DNA of 34,692 nucleotides from Pseudomonadota bacterium (GTDB lineage: Bacteria > Pseudomonadota > Gammaproteobacteria > Burkholderiales > Thiobacillaceae): positions 1 through 34,692 of the forward strand of contig JAUYFG010000138.1 in NCBI GenBank assembly GCA_030690985.1, read 5' to 3'. Numbering within the stretch: position 1 is the stretch's first letter; the number at the start of each line of letters is the position of its first letter. Made by a program: the position numbers and the translations under genes. Positions 25,144 through 32,829 of the stretch are shown in pieces. The notes below the pieces were generated by a model, which was not told the origin of the DNA, did no database searches, and saw nothing but the letters and a program-made list of their open reading frames with translations.

Positions 25144-27621
25144 ATGCTTCCTCTCTCCCTCCGCTTCCTCGCCCGTGAATGGCGCGCCGGTGAAATCCGC
25201 GTCCTGCTGCTGGCTGTAGCGCTGGCGGTGGCCAGCCTGACGGCCGTGGCGTTCTTCGGCGACCGGGTGAAACAGGCGCTCGGGCGCGAAGCCAATACCT
25301 TGCTGGCAGCCGATCTGGTGATCGCTTCCGACCATGCCATCGCCCAATCCTTCGCCGAAGAGGCCCGGCAACGCGGCCTGCAAGTCAGTTCCAGCGCGGC
25401 CTTCCTGAGCATGGCGTTGGCCGGAAAAAAGAACCTGCTGGCCGGCATCAAGGGCGTGGAAGCCGGTTACCCCCTGCGCGGCAGCCTGCGCATCGCCCCG
25501 GCGCCGTTTGCCGAGGACGCCCCCACCCGCGACCTGCCCGGCCCCGGGCAAATCTGGCTGGACTCGCGCGCCGCCGGCGAACTGGGCGTGCGGGTCGGCG
25601 GCAAGGTGGAACTCGGCGCCGCGCGCTTCAAGGTCGCCGCCATCCTGACCTTCGAGGGCGAGCGCGGCGGCAATTTCATGGCCCTGGCGCCGCGTGTGCT
25701 GCTCACGGCGGCCGACCTGAACAAGACCGGACTGGTGCAGGAAGGCAGCCGTATCAACTACCGCCTGCTGGTTGCCGGCAGCGATCAGGATGTAGCCGAT
25801 TTCCGCGCCTGGTGCGAGCCGCGCCTGGCGCGCGGCGAGAAACTGGAAGACGTGCGCGATGCCCGCCCGGAACTGCGCCAGATCCTCGACAAGGCGCAGC
25901 GCTACCTCGGCCTGGCCGCCGTGCTCACCGTGGTGCTCGCCGCCGCCGCCACCCACATGGCGCTGCGCCGCTACGTGCAACGGCATTTCGACCAGTACGC
26001 CCTGATGCGCTGTTTCGGCGCCAGCCAGCGTCGCCTGCTCAGCCTGTATTTCCTGCAACTGACGGGCCTCGGCCTGGCGGCGGGTCTGCTCGGCGCGGCG
26101 CTGGGCTGGGTCACGCAACTGGCGCTGGCGAATCTGCTCGGCGGGGTGCTGCGCCTGGGCCTGCCGACGGCCTCCTGGCAACCGTTCGGGCTGGGCCTAC
26201 TGGCCGGCGTGACGCTGATCCTGGCCTTTGCCCTGCCGCCCCTGCTGCGCCTGGCGCGGGTGCCGACGCTGCGCGTGCTGCGCCGCGATCTCGGTCCGCC
26301 CCAGGGCGGGGCTGTCCTGGCCCATCTGGTCGGCCTCGCTCTGGTCGCCGGGCTGATCTGGTGGCAGGCCGGGGAAACCCGCCTTGCCCTGATCGTCAGC
26401 GGTGGCGTGCTGGGCGTGATGGCGCTCGCGGCGGCGCTGATTCAGGCCATGTTGTGGCCGCTTGCCCGACTGGCGCGCCACCTCCCCCCCGGCCCGCGTC
26501 TCGGCCTGCTCGGGCTCAGACAGCGTGGCTGGGAAACCACGCTCCAGGCCATGGCCCTGAGCCTGGGACTGCTCGCCCTGCTGCTGCTCACCCTGGTACG
26601 CGGCGATCTGCTCGATGCCTGGCGCAATCAGGTGCCGGAAGGCGCGCCCAATCGCTTCGTCATCAACATCCAGCCGCAACAGGTGGCGCCGGTGCAAGCC
26701 TGGCTGGCAGGCCACGGCATCCAGGGCGCGACGCTCTACCCCATGATCCGCGCCCGCCTCACCGCCATCGAAGGGCGCGCGGTTCACCCCGAGGATTACC
26801 CGGAAGGCCGCGCGCGCAATCTCGCGGAACGTGAATTCAACCTCTCGGAACTCGCCGAGCTGCCGCCCGACAACGAACTGGAGGCGGGCCACTGGTGGTG
26901 GCCCGGGCAAACTTCGGGCTTCACGGTGGAAGCCGGCATCGCCAAGACCTTGAACATCCGTCTCGGCGACAAACTCGACTTCGATGTCGGCGGCCTGCCG
27001 CTTTCCGGCCATGTCAGCAGCCTGCGCCGCGTCGAGTGGGATTCCTTCCGGGTGAACTTCTTCGTCGCCACCCCGCCCGGCGCGATGAACACCATGCCGA
27101 AGAGCTACATCACCAGCTTTCACCTGCCCCCCGAGCGCGGCGCCGTGCTCGCGGGCCTGGTCGCCACCTTTCCCAACCTGACCGTGATCGACGTGGCCCA
27201 GACGCTCAACGAACTGCGCGGCCTGACCGACCGGGTCAGCCAGGCGGTGCAACTGGTGTTCCTGTTCAGCCTGGGCGTGGGTGTGCTGGTCATGCTCGCT
27301 GCCCTCTACTCGCGGCGCGCCGAACGCGCCCGGGAAATCGGCCTCTGGCGCACCCTGGGCGCCTCGAAACGCACGCTGCGCGCGGCGCTGGCCAGCGAAT
27401 TCGCCCTCCTCGGCCTGCTCGCCGGCCTGGTCGCGGCCGGCGCCGCCAGCGTCCTGGCCTGGGTGCTGGCCAACAAGGTGTTCGACCTGCCGCACACCCC
27501 CGATCCCTGGATCTGGCTGTTCGGCCTCGGCGGCGGCGTGCTGTTGGTGCTGCTTGCCGGCTGGCTGGCGACTCGTGATCTGCTGGATGAGCCGCCGCTC
27601 ATGGCGTTGCGGATGGAGTAG
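25144..27621 (+). CDS. ybbP: FtsX-family permease YbbP
   Basis: This 825-residue inner-membrane protein has the duplicated FtsX/MacB-type layout: an N-terminal helix, a large periplasmic domain (about 50-240), helices around 255-450, a second periplasmic domain (about 490-690) and three C-terminal helices. Recognisable stretches include VLLLAVALAVASLTAVAFFGDRVKQAL, YALMRCFGASQRRLL and EIGLWRTLGASKRTLRAAL. The two ALMRCFGAS / LWRTLGAS coupling segments face the ATPase YbbA. The transported or extracted substrate is unknown; outer-membrane or lipid-related work is inferred from family relatives. Confidence 0.93.
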   Translation: MLPLSLRFLAREWRAGEIRVLLLAVALAVASLTAVAFFGDRVKQALGREANTLLAADLVIASDHAIAQSFAEEARQRGLQVSSSAAFLSMALAGKKNLLAGIKGVEAGYPLRGSLRIAPAPFAEDAPTRDLPGPGQIWLDSRAAGELGVRVGGKVELGAARFKVAAILTFEGERGGNFMALAPRVLLTAADLNKTGLVQEGSRINYRLLVAGSDQDVADFRAWCEPRLARGEKLEDVRDARPELRQILDKAQRYLGLAAVLTVVLAAAATHMALRRYVQRHFDQYALMRCFGASQRRLLSLYFLQLTGLGLAAGLLGAALGWVTQLALANLLGGVLRLGLPTASWQPFGLGLLAGVTLILAFALPPLLRLARVPTLRVLRRDLGPPQGGAVLAHLVGLALVAGLIWWQAGETRLALIVSGGVLGVMALAAALIQAMLWPLARLARHLPPGPRLGLLGLRQRGWETTLQAMALSLGLLALLLLTLVRGDLLDAWRNQVPEGAPNRFVINIQPQQVAPVQAWLAGHGIQGATLYPMIRARLTAIEGRAVHPEDYPEGRARNLAEREFNLSELAELPPDNELEAGHWWWPGQTSGFTVEAGIAKTLNIRLGDKLDFDVGGLPLSGHVSSLRRVEWDSFRVNFFVATPPGAMNTMPKSYITSFHLPPERGAVLAGLVATFPNLTVIDVAQTLNELRGLTDRVSQAVQLVFLFSLGVGVLVMLAALYSRRAERAREIGLWRTLGASKRTLRAALASEFALLGLLAGLVAAGAASVLAWVLANKVFDLPHTPDPWIWLFGLGGGVLLVLLAGWLATRDLLDEPPLMALRME

Positions 27622-27740
27622 CCGGCTTTGCACGGCCTCCATTCCCCTGCTTGCGGCATGGCTGACGCCGGCGAAAAGCCCCTGTAACCTGCGCGCTTCC
27701 GTCAATCGGCGGGCTATTTATTCAAATGAGAGGAAACAGC

Positions 27741-27980
27741 ATGAGTGAACCCATCGTGGCGGGAAAAGAACCGATCGAAGCCAACCTGGAGCCGGGCGAA
27801 TACTGGTGGTGCAGTTGCGGCCGTTCAAAATCCCAGCCGTTCTGTGATGGCTCACACGCGGGCACCGACTTCACCCCCACCTCGTTCAAGGTGGAAGCTA
27901 CGGGCCCGGTCTGGCTGTGCGCCTGCAAGCACACCGCCAACCCACCCTTCTGCGACGGCGCCCACGAACTGCTGGATTGA
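27741..27980 (+). CDS. Twin CDGSH iron-sulfur domain protein
   Basis: This 79-residue protein has two CDGSH-type 2Fe-2S motifs: CSCGRSKSQPFCDGSH and CACKHTANPPFCDGAH. Each has three Cys and one His, as in mitoNEET-related bacterial proteins. I chose ATG 27741 (MSEPIVAG), which has GAGAGGAAACAGC upstream; the ATG at 27726 would place the ribosome binding site in the coding sequence. Electron transfer or Fe-S handling is expected, but the partner is unknown. The following 334-bp gap is filled with hairpin repeats. Confidence 0.93.
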   Translation: MSEPIVAGKEPIEANLEPGEYWWCSCGRSKSQPFCDGSHAGTDFTPTSFKVEATGPVWLCACKHTANPPFCDGAHELLD

Positions 27981-27986
27981 ACCTGG

Positions 27987-28034
27987 ATTGTCCATTAGCC
28001 GGAGGCCCACATGTAGCGCAGGCGTCCCGCCTGC
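27987..28034. repeat. GTAGCGCAGGCGTCCCGCC repeat, with leader
   Basis: ATTGTCCATTAGCCGGAGGCCC followed by ATGTAGCGCAGGCGTCCCGC matches the left side of the element at 5828-5886. The right arm present there is missing here, so this copy is partial. Confidence 0.7.
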
Positions 28035-28050
28035 TTCGTCCTTCCGATCA

Positions 28051-28156
28051 GCACGCGTAGGGCGGAAAAGCGGCTTTATCGCGCCTTCCGCCGAATGTTT
28101 GGCATTCGGCGGATAACGCCGGCAAGAAGACGCCGGCTCATCCGCCCTACGCGTGC
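28051..28156. repeat. GTAGGGCGGA hairpin element
   Basis: Perfect 16-bp outer arms GCACGCGTAGGGCGGA / TCCGCCCTACGCGTGC enclose two internal stems (CGCCTTCCGCCGAATG/CATTCGGCGG and GCCGGC/GCCGGC). The internal part is shared with 15649-15788. It lies between convergent CDGSH and YgjP-like genes and may serve as terminator for both. Confidence 0.8.
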
Positions 28157-28314
28157 TGCGGTGAAGTCACCCGCTATCCGGGTGAGGAATGGCCGATAGC
28201 CCAACCGCTGCGATTTCCTTGCAGCCGACATTGCCAACACCCCGTATGGCTGGTTGAGATGGGGAGATTGTGGGGAGGCGGGGATTTCCATACGAATGGC
28301 TCCCGCAAACGGTT

Positions 28315-29031
28315 TCAGAACTGGAAATAGAGGCGGCCATTCTGCCGCAGTTCACTCCGGACTTTTTTCCAATCCGGGAACAGGACGGCCACTTCACGCC
28401 AGAACGCCGGGGAGTGGTTGCGCTGCCGGAAGTGGGCGAGTTCGTGGCAGATGACGTAGTCGATGGTCTCGGGCGGCGCCTTGAGCAGGCGCCAGTTGAG
28501 GCTGACCACGCCCTTGGCCGAGAGGCTGCCCCAGCGCGTGCGGGCGTTCGACAGGCGTAACGGCGGCATTGGGCAACCGGCACGAGCGGCATGATGCGCC
28601 AGGCGTTCGCCCAGCAGCGCACGGGCGTTGCGCTGATACCAGCGCAGCACCAGCGCCGACGCCTGCGCTGGCGCTGCGTTGCAGAGCAGGGCCGCGCCGT
28701 CCTGGCGGGCTCGGGCCGGGCCAGGCTGGTCGAGCAGGCGCAGTTGCAACTGGCCGCCCAGGTAAGGCAGCAGCGCGCCGTCCTGCCACTCGAAGCGGTG
28801 CGCATGCGCGGCTTGCAAGCGCGCGCCGATCCAGTCGGCATGTTTGTGCAGGAAACCGTCGATCTCCCGCTGCGACAGGAGCAGGGGCGCGTTGACCACG
28901 ATCTCGCCAGCTTCGGAAACGCGCAACGCCAGGCTTCGTCGCCGACTGCTGCGGCGCAGGATGTAGGGCGGATGTACACCCGGAAAGGGTCGGGTTTCCC
29001 CGGAACGGGTGGCGAAACGGGCTAACGGCAT
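28315..29031 (-). CDS. YgjP-like zinc metallopeptidase (DUF45)
   Basis: This 238-residue protein of the YgjP/M48-related family contains RTRWGSLSAKGVVSLNWRLLKAPPETIDYVICHELAHFRQRNHSPAFW. That stretch holds the HELAH zinc motif and the third ligand His in RNHS. The N-terminal third has SRRRSLALRVSEAGEIVVNAPLLLSQREIDGFL, normal for the family. It is probably a cytoplasmic peptidase; the substrate is unknown. E. coli YgjP is sometimes linked to type I restriction-modification or uridine-nucleotide metabolism, with no firm role. It is the last gene before the accessory region. Confidence 0.92.
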   Translation of the reverse strand: MPLARFATRSGETRPFPGVHPPYILRRSSRRRSLALRVSEAGEIVVNAPLLLSQREIDGFLHKHADWIGARLQAAHAHRFEWQDGALLPYLGGQLQLRLLDQPGPARARQDGAALLCNAAPAQASALVLRWYQRNARALLGERLAHHAARAGCPMPPLRLSNARTRWGSLSAKGVVSLNWRLLKAPPETIDYVICHELAHFRQRNHSPAFWREVAVLFPDWKKVRSELRQNGRLYFQF

Positions 29032-29300
29032 GGCGCGGAAGCTTACCCGTTCAGCCGTTCCAGCGCGCGCTTTGCCCTGAGTGGCCGGAGAGTCGGGCAG
29101 AACCCCGCCAGCTTGAGAGGATCAGGTCTCGGACACTGACCGTCGGTCCAGGCCAGTACCGCCACTCGCTACAGGCGTGGGATTTCGATCAAACATCTGT
29201 TTATTGAAAATCCTGTTGGATTTCTGCTTCCGGCCACAACCGGACGGACGCTGTGACACTGGAACTTGCGTTATTGTGTATATGATACCAATATACGTTC
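29032..29300. other. Boundary gap between housekeeping and accessory regions
   Basis: I find no gene in this 269-bp stretch. Base composition falls toward the right: the last 100 bp are visibly AT-richer than any DNA before them. It contains the promoter region of the toxin-antitoxin pair. This is my best guess for the left edge of the accessory region, but no integrase, tRNA or att-like duplication is visible. Confidence 0.5.
29278..29296 (+). promoter_or_regulatory. Probable brnTA promoter -10 and operator
   Basis: GTATAT-7-ATATAC is an inverted repeat that overlaps a TATGAT -10-like hexamer (29281-29286), five bases before the brnT start codon. BrnA-type antitoxins bind such sites and repress their own operon (family knowledge). 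A leader this short suggests a leaderless or nearly leaderless mRNA. No strong -35 was found. Confidence 0.5.
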
Positions 29301-29600
29301 ATGATTGATCTGACCAAAATTACCGGGTTCAACTGGGACGACGGAAATGCCCAGAAGAACGAGAAACACGATGTCTCCACGGCGGAATCTGAACAGATTT
29401 TTTTTAACGAGCCCCTACTGTTGTTGGCAGACCCGAAACATAGTGACCTGGAATTGCGCTTTCATGCCTTGGGCAAGACCGACGAGGGACGCCTGTTGCA
29501 CGTCACCTTCACGTTGCGGGAAGCGGGAAAGAACATTCGGGTGATTTCTGCCCGAGACATGCACCGAAAGGAGCGTCAAATTTATGACCAGACAGCATAA
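29301..29600 (+). CDS. brnT: BrnT-type toxin (ribonuclease)
   Basis: This 99-residue protein matches the BrnT family: N-terminal FNWDDGNAQKNEKHDVSTAESEQIF, central LELRFHALGKTDEGRLLHVTFT and C-terminal VISARDMHRKERQIY. BrnT has a RelE-like fold and cleaves RNA to halt growth when free of its antitoxin (family knowledge). It overlaps brnA by 17 bp, the usual toxin-first order. It is immediately preceded by an inverted-repeat operator candidate. Confidence 0.93.
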   Translation: MIDLTKITGFNWDDGNAQKNEKHDVSTAESEQIFFNEPLLLLADPKHSDLELRFHALGKTDEGRLLHVTFTLREAGKNIRVISARDMHRKERQIYDQTA

Positions 29601-29850
29601 AGCCACGCCAGAATTTGCCAACGAGGCAGAAGAACGCGCTTTCTGGGAGGCTAACGATTCGACGGACTATCTGGATTGGACCAAGGCCCAGAGAGTAGTC
29701 CTGCCCAATCTTAAGCCGACCACAAAGACGATTTCTTTACGCCTGCCTCAGCATCTGCTGGATTCGATCAAGGCCGCTGCTAACTCGCGTGACGTTCCTT
29801 ACCAGTCACTTATCAAGGTATGGCTTCAGGAAAAGCTCCATAGCCACTGA
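29584..29850 (+). CDS. brnA: BrnA-type antitoxin
   Basis: This 88-residue protein has an N-terminal toxin-binding part (EEAERAFWEANDSTDYLDWTKAQRV-like region) and a C-terminal ribbon-helix-helix DNA-binding domain (TKTISLRLPQHLLDSIKAAANSRDVPYQSLIKVWL). It should neutralise BrnT and repress the operon. AAGGAG about 8-11 bases upstream lies inside brnT, so translation is coupled. It converges with the FtsZ-like gene across 139 bp. Confidence 0.92.
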   Translation: MTRQHKATPEFANEAEERAFWEANDSTDYLDWTKAQRVVLPNLKPTTKTISLRLPQHLLDSIKAAANSRDVPYQSLIKVWLQEKLHSH

Positions 29851-29946
29851 ACAGTTTGCCTGTCTGTCTCTGAACGGCCAGTTTGAGACAGCCAAGTCGC
29901 TGGCGTGGGCGTCGCTTGCTCGGCCTGAACGGCCGTTCATCAGCAT

Positions 29947-29960
29947 CTCGAAATTTCGAG
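29947..29960. other. 14-bp perfect palindrome CTCGAAATTTCGAG
   Basis: A loop-free palindrome lies between the convergent brnA and FtsZ-like genes. It is not a terminator shape, since it has no loop and no T-tract. It could be a protein-binding site or chance. Confidence 0.4.
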
Positions 29961-29989
29961 CGAATGACTGCAATGGGATGTCGGCAGTT

Positions 29990-31006
29990 TCAACGTGCTG
30001 AATGCACTTTTTCAATAAATACCAAAGTCGCATAGAGATCGTCGCCCATTCTTGGATCGCGCAAACCATGCACCGACACTTCGCAATCGCCAGAAAGTGC
30101 ATTCGTTGCCTGCAATTCCGCTTGCTTCAATTCATTTTGCGAGGGCAGTTCGCCTGAGCTGAGCACGACTAGCATCTGCTTGCTCTGCCAATTCAATCCA
30201 TGCAACAGCGGATTCTTGAATGCGGCAGTCACGGCCTGATCCACACGATTGATTCCGGTTGATCTGCCAAATCCCATGCTCAATTGGTTGCCGAGACCTG
30301 TCTGGCAGACGAGTGGGCGGATAGATTGTGCGTCAGCCAAGCCTTTTAGGGTCAACAAAACATGGGCAAGCCATTGATCCTGCAAAGCGAACACTTTGGC
30401 GAGATCGGCTTCACCGCCGAATATCTCGAACAGCGCTTCATTCCGTATGGCGAGGCAAGCATCGGCACACTGTTCCAATACCTTCCGAGATTTCTCCGCC
30501 TGATCCGCGCGTTCGGCACCTTCAAACGCAAATGGCAGGGTAACCAGAGCAAACGTAGGAATGCTCTTATGCCGGTCATCGCATGCCAAAGCCTGGGATT
30601 GCGGCGTTCCAACATTCCCGCCCAGGCCGGCCCAGATGAACAGCGTTTCTACCTCAGAGTCTATTGGGCTGGGCAAGGCTGCCAGCACATCGCCGACTTC
30701 GTACTCATTTGCTGCGCCCGAATGGCGATACGCCCTCAACCGCCCCTGTTCATCTCCCGCCTGAAGCAACAGGTCTACCCCTGGAGGCAGCCATTTGTGC
30801 AGGGCAGCCATCGCGTTCCTGCCCTTGCCGCCGAGCGTAATCACGCGAGTCTTGCTGTGGCGTGACGTATCGAACCATTCCTGGTCGCACATCACCGTGA
30901 CATCCAGGTAGTCGAGTGAATATGCGTCGAAAGGATCTGCCACTATGGAAGTGGATGGCAGGATTCGTTCAGGGACTATTGAGGGGGGATTCATCGCGAT
31001 ATCCAT
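29990..31006 (-). CDS. FtsZ/tubulin-superfamily GTPase-like protein, last gene of an McrBC operon
   Basis: This 338-residue protein has an unannotated 52-residue N-terminus, then an FtsZ-like core. VITLGGKGRNAMAALHKWL (56-73) matches the FtsZ loop GVGGGGGNAV. IWAGLGGNVGT (124-134) matches the tubulin signature AGMGGGTGTG. TFALVTLPFAFEGAERADQA (151-170) matches TVAVVTKPFxFEG. The C-terminal half follows FtsZ to the end (NPLLHG...LSSGELPSQNEL...DPRMGDDLYATLVF). The catalytic T7 loop (NxDxxD) is missing: GLADAQSIRP runs into SMGFG about seven residues early. There is no long C-terminal tail with an FtsA-binding peptide. It starts 28 bp after mcrC on the same strand, so it is probably part of that defence operon. 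GTP binding looks likely, normal hydrolysis unlikely. Family assignment is by motif reading only. Confidence 0.8.
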   Translation of the reverse strand: MDIAMNPPSIVPERILPSTSIVADPFDAYSLDYLDVTVMCDQEWFDTSRHSKTRVITLGGKGRNAMAALHKWLPPGVDLLLQAGDEQGRLRAYRHSGAANEYEVGDVLAALPSPIDSEVETLFIWAGLGGNVGTPQSQALACDDRHKSIPTFALVTLPFAFEGAERADQAEKSRKVLEQCADACLAIRNEALFEIFGGEADLAKVFALQDQWLAHVLLTLKGLADAQSIRPLVCQTGLGNQLSMGFGRSTGINRVDQAVTAAFKNPLLHGLNWQSKQMLVVLSSGELPSQNELKQAELQATNALSGDCEVSVHGLRDPRMGDDLYATLVFIEKVHSAR

Positions 31007-31034
31007 GAGATGTCTGCATGCACAACCGCCAAGT

Positions 31035-32357
31035 TCATGCCGTCAGCGCAACTGGCCGTTCGTGACGGCAGATTGCGGTGTTCAGGAGGCAACTTAATTG
31101 CTCAGGCACGGAGGCTAAATCCGCGAGTTCGACGCTGGCGACATGAATGAATTGCTCACCAGCGCCGGGGAGACCATCGAGGATGCGGAAACTCCGCAGC
31201 AACCCGGCCGCAATGCCTATCTCGGCATGATGCGGATACAGCAGATACACATTACGCACACCGTAGCGATGGGCATAGCCCAGCATCTGGTAAACGTCAG
31301 CCTGGGCGATACCCTGATTGCGTTCCTGTTCATCCAGACGCTTCCACTTCGTGTCGATAATCCAGGCCGGTTTGCCATCGCGTGAACCTGTGATATCTGG
31401 CTGGGTCTGGAAAACCTGCGCGCCGCTTTCCAGGTCTTGCAGCAAATAACGCGTCGGCCCCTGCAAGGCCACCTGCCAGCCCAAGGGCGTAAAGACAGCC
31501 CGCGCGACTTCGCCGATGTATTCCTCGAACAGTTCGTTCATGTCGAACAGCAGGCTGAAGCCCTCCAGACCGCCGGCGGTGACATCCTGCGTACGGTTTT
31601 GCAGGATCAGCCGCGCCATCGCCACCAAAGACGCGTAACGCCGATTGGCCCGGTCGAAATGCAGGCGATGCCATTCCAGCGCGGCGGCGGGAACATCGCT
31701 GACGCCGTCCAACGCAAAATCCAGTTCCGCCAAACGACGGGCGTTGTCGCCATGCCGGGTCACACGGCGCAGAAAACGCACCGTGGTCTTCAACACCCGG
31801 TTCAGCGGCGTATCCACGGTGAATTCGTCGAACTCGCAGCGAAAGCGTTCCGGCTGAAAGGCGTTCAACGTGGCCTGCAAGCCGGTGAGCAACTTGCCGC
31901 GCAAAGCCGGCAGATTGTCGGTGTGGCGCTCATACCGGCTGATCAGGCCGCGATGCACTTCGGCAAACAACTTGTCGCAGAACAGGCGGATGTAAATCTC
32001 CAGAATGTTCAGGTTCTGCGCCGCCAGCCGGGCGATGTCGGCCTCATGGATTTCCAGCCTGCGAGTGCGCGCCAACATGCGGAACAGGTTGGTGCGCGTG
32101 CCTTGCTCATCCAGCCCGTCGATCTTGGGAATGATCTCGATGGCCTCCGCCCCAAGCTGTACCACCCCAACATACTGCCGCGCCTTCAAGGTAGTGCGGT
32201 TGGCGTGGGTGAACAAGCCGCCTTTCGCAGCCTTCAAGCGTTGCGACAACCGTTCCAGCGCATCCACCTGAGCATGGGTGACCGACTTCCGGCCAGCGCA
32301 GGAAAAGGTTTCGCCAATGGCGAAGGTCTCGTGTTCGCGCAGGGTGAGCAGAGTCAT
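31035..32357 (-). CDS. mcrC: McrC-type restriction endonuclease subunit
   Basis: This 440-residue protein starts at MTLLTLREHETFAIG (ATG 32357). It has the McrC pattern: an N-terminal beta-rich domain (about 1-90, ending IEIIPKID), a helical middle (NILEIYIRLFCDKLFAEVHRGL, then SRYERHTDNLPALRGKL and DTPLNRVLKTTVRFL) and a C-terminal PD-(D/E)xK nuclease (QPDITGSRDGKPAWIIDTKWK, about 318-338). McrC cuts DNA when bound to the translocating McrB ring (family knowledge). Its start overlaps the stop of a micro-ORF (ATGA). It is separated from mcrB by two small genes, which is unusual because mcrB and mcrC normally adjoin. Confidence 0.93.
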   Translation of the reverse strand: MTLLTLREHETFAIGETFSCAGRKSVTHAQVDALERLSQRLKAAKGGLFTHANRTTLKARQYVGVVQLGAEAIEIIPKIDGLDEQGTRTNLFRMLARTRRLEIHEADIARLAAQNLNILEIYIRLFCDKLFAEVHRGLISRYERHTDNLPALRGKLLTGLQATLNAFQPERFRCEFDEFTVDTPLNRVLKTTVRFLRRVTRHGDNARRLAELDFALDGVSDVPAAALEWHRLHFDRANRRYASLVAMARLILQNRTQDVTAGGLEGFSLLFDMNELFEEYIGEVARAVFTPLGWQVALQGPTRYLLQDLESGAQVFQTQPDITGSRDGKPAWIIDTKWKRLDEQERNQGIAQADVYQMLGYAHRYGVRNVYLLYPHHAEIGIAAGLLRSFRILDGLPGAGEQFIHVASVELADLASVPEQLSCLLNTAICRHERPVALTA

Positions 32358-32470
32358 GTTGGTGTTTGCTCCAATGCGGACTTCTTCAGTCGCACCTTGG
32401 TTTCTTCCCAACAGGAAACGGCTTCAGAGCCGCAATCCAGCCGCGCGAGCCGTTCAGCAAGAATCGCCAT
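32354..32470 (-). CDS. Micro-ORF coupled to mcrC, addiction-module-like tail
   Basis: The 38 codons starting at ATG 32470 (MAILAERLARLDCGSEAVSC) end in TGA overlapping the mcrC ATG. A 44-codon form from GTG 32488 is also possible. The end, WEETKVRLKKSA, resembles the C-terminus of small addiction-module components (TIGR02574-like, ending in WEEVxxRLxxx). It fills most of the 174-bp gap between the DUF2442 gene and mcrC, and the frame stays open further upstream. It could be a real small protein, a coupling leader for mcrC, or the tail of a decayed antitoxin. No good ribosome binding site was seen. Confidence 0.45.
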   Translation of the reverse strand: MAILAERLARLDCGSEAVSCWEETKVRLKKSALEQTPT

Positions 32471-32531
32471 GTCACAAGCCGGTTCCACGTGCCTATCCGG
32501 AAAATCAAGCTCGCACGATGGTGGGGTAGGT

Positions 32532-32816
32532 TCAATCAATGGTTTCAACCTGCCGCGATCCCACTTCGTAATGCTGCTTCGGGTTGTGGCGGATTTCGCG
32601 ATACATGGTGTCCGGGGCCAGATCGAGGCCATTCGGCCATACCACCACACCATGCTCCACCTGCGCCTGAGCCACTGCGGCATCTTCCAGCAACGCTTCA
32701 AAAACCCCGGTGCAGAACGCCCGGCTGATATGAATCGTGCCGTTCAGGCCATCCGCGAAACGGACCATCAAGGTGCGTGGTGCTACGGGGCGAACTTCGA
32801 CGACATCCCAATACAT
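32532..32816 (-). CDS. DUF2442 family protein
   Basis: This 94-residue protein (MYWDVVEVRPVAPRTLMVRFADGLNGTI...) shows the DUF2442 pattern: VVEVxPxxxxxLxVxFxDG, FEALLEDAAVAQAQVEHG and VVWPNGLDLAPDTMY. The middle repeats the strand-turn layout typical of the family. DUF2442 genes often sit next to DUF4160 genes, as here (13-bp gap), and the pair is suspected to be a toxin-antitoxin-like or regulatory module; no biochemical role is established that I know of. It lies between mcrB and mcrC, so it is likely co-expressed with them. Confidence 0.85.
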   Translation of the reverse strand: MYWDVVEVRPVAPRTLMVRFADGLNGTIHISRAFCTGVFEALLEDAAVAQAQVEHGVVVWPNGLDLAPDTMYREIRHNPKQHYEVGSRQVETID

Positions 32817-32829
32817 GGCGGTCTCCTTC

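Noticed and set aside
29851-29989. Terminator between brnA and the FtsZ-like gene
   Set aside because: Short stems (GGCC-TGAAC-GGCC and the 14-bp palindrome) lack a T-tract, so I do not call a Rho-independent terminator.
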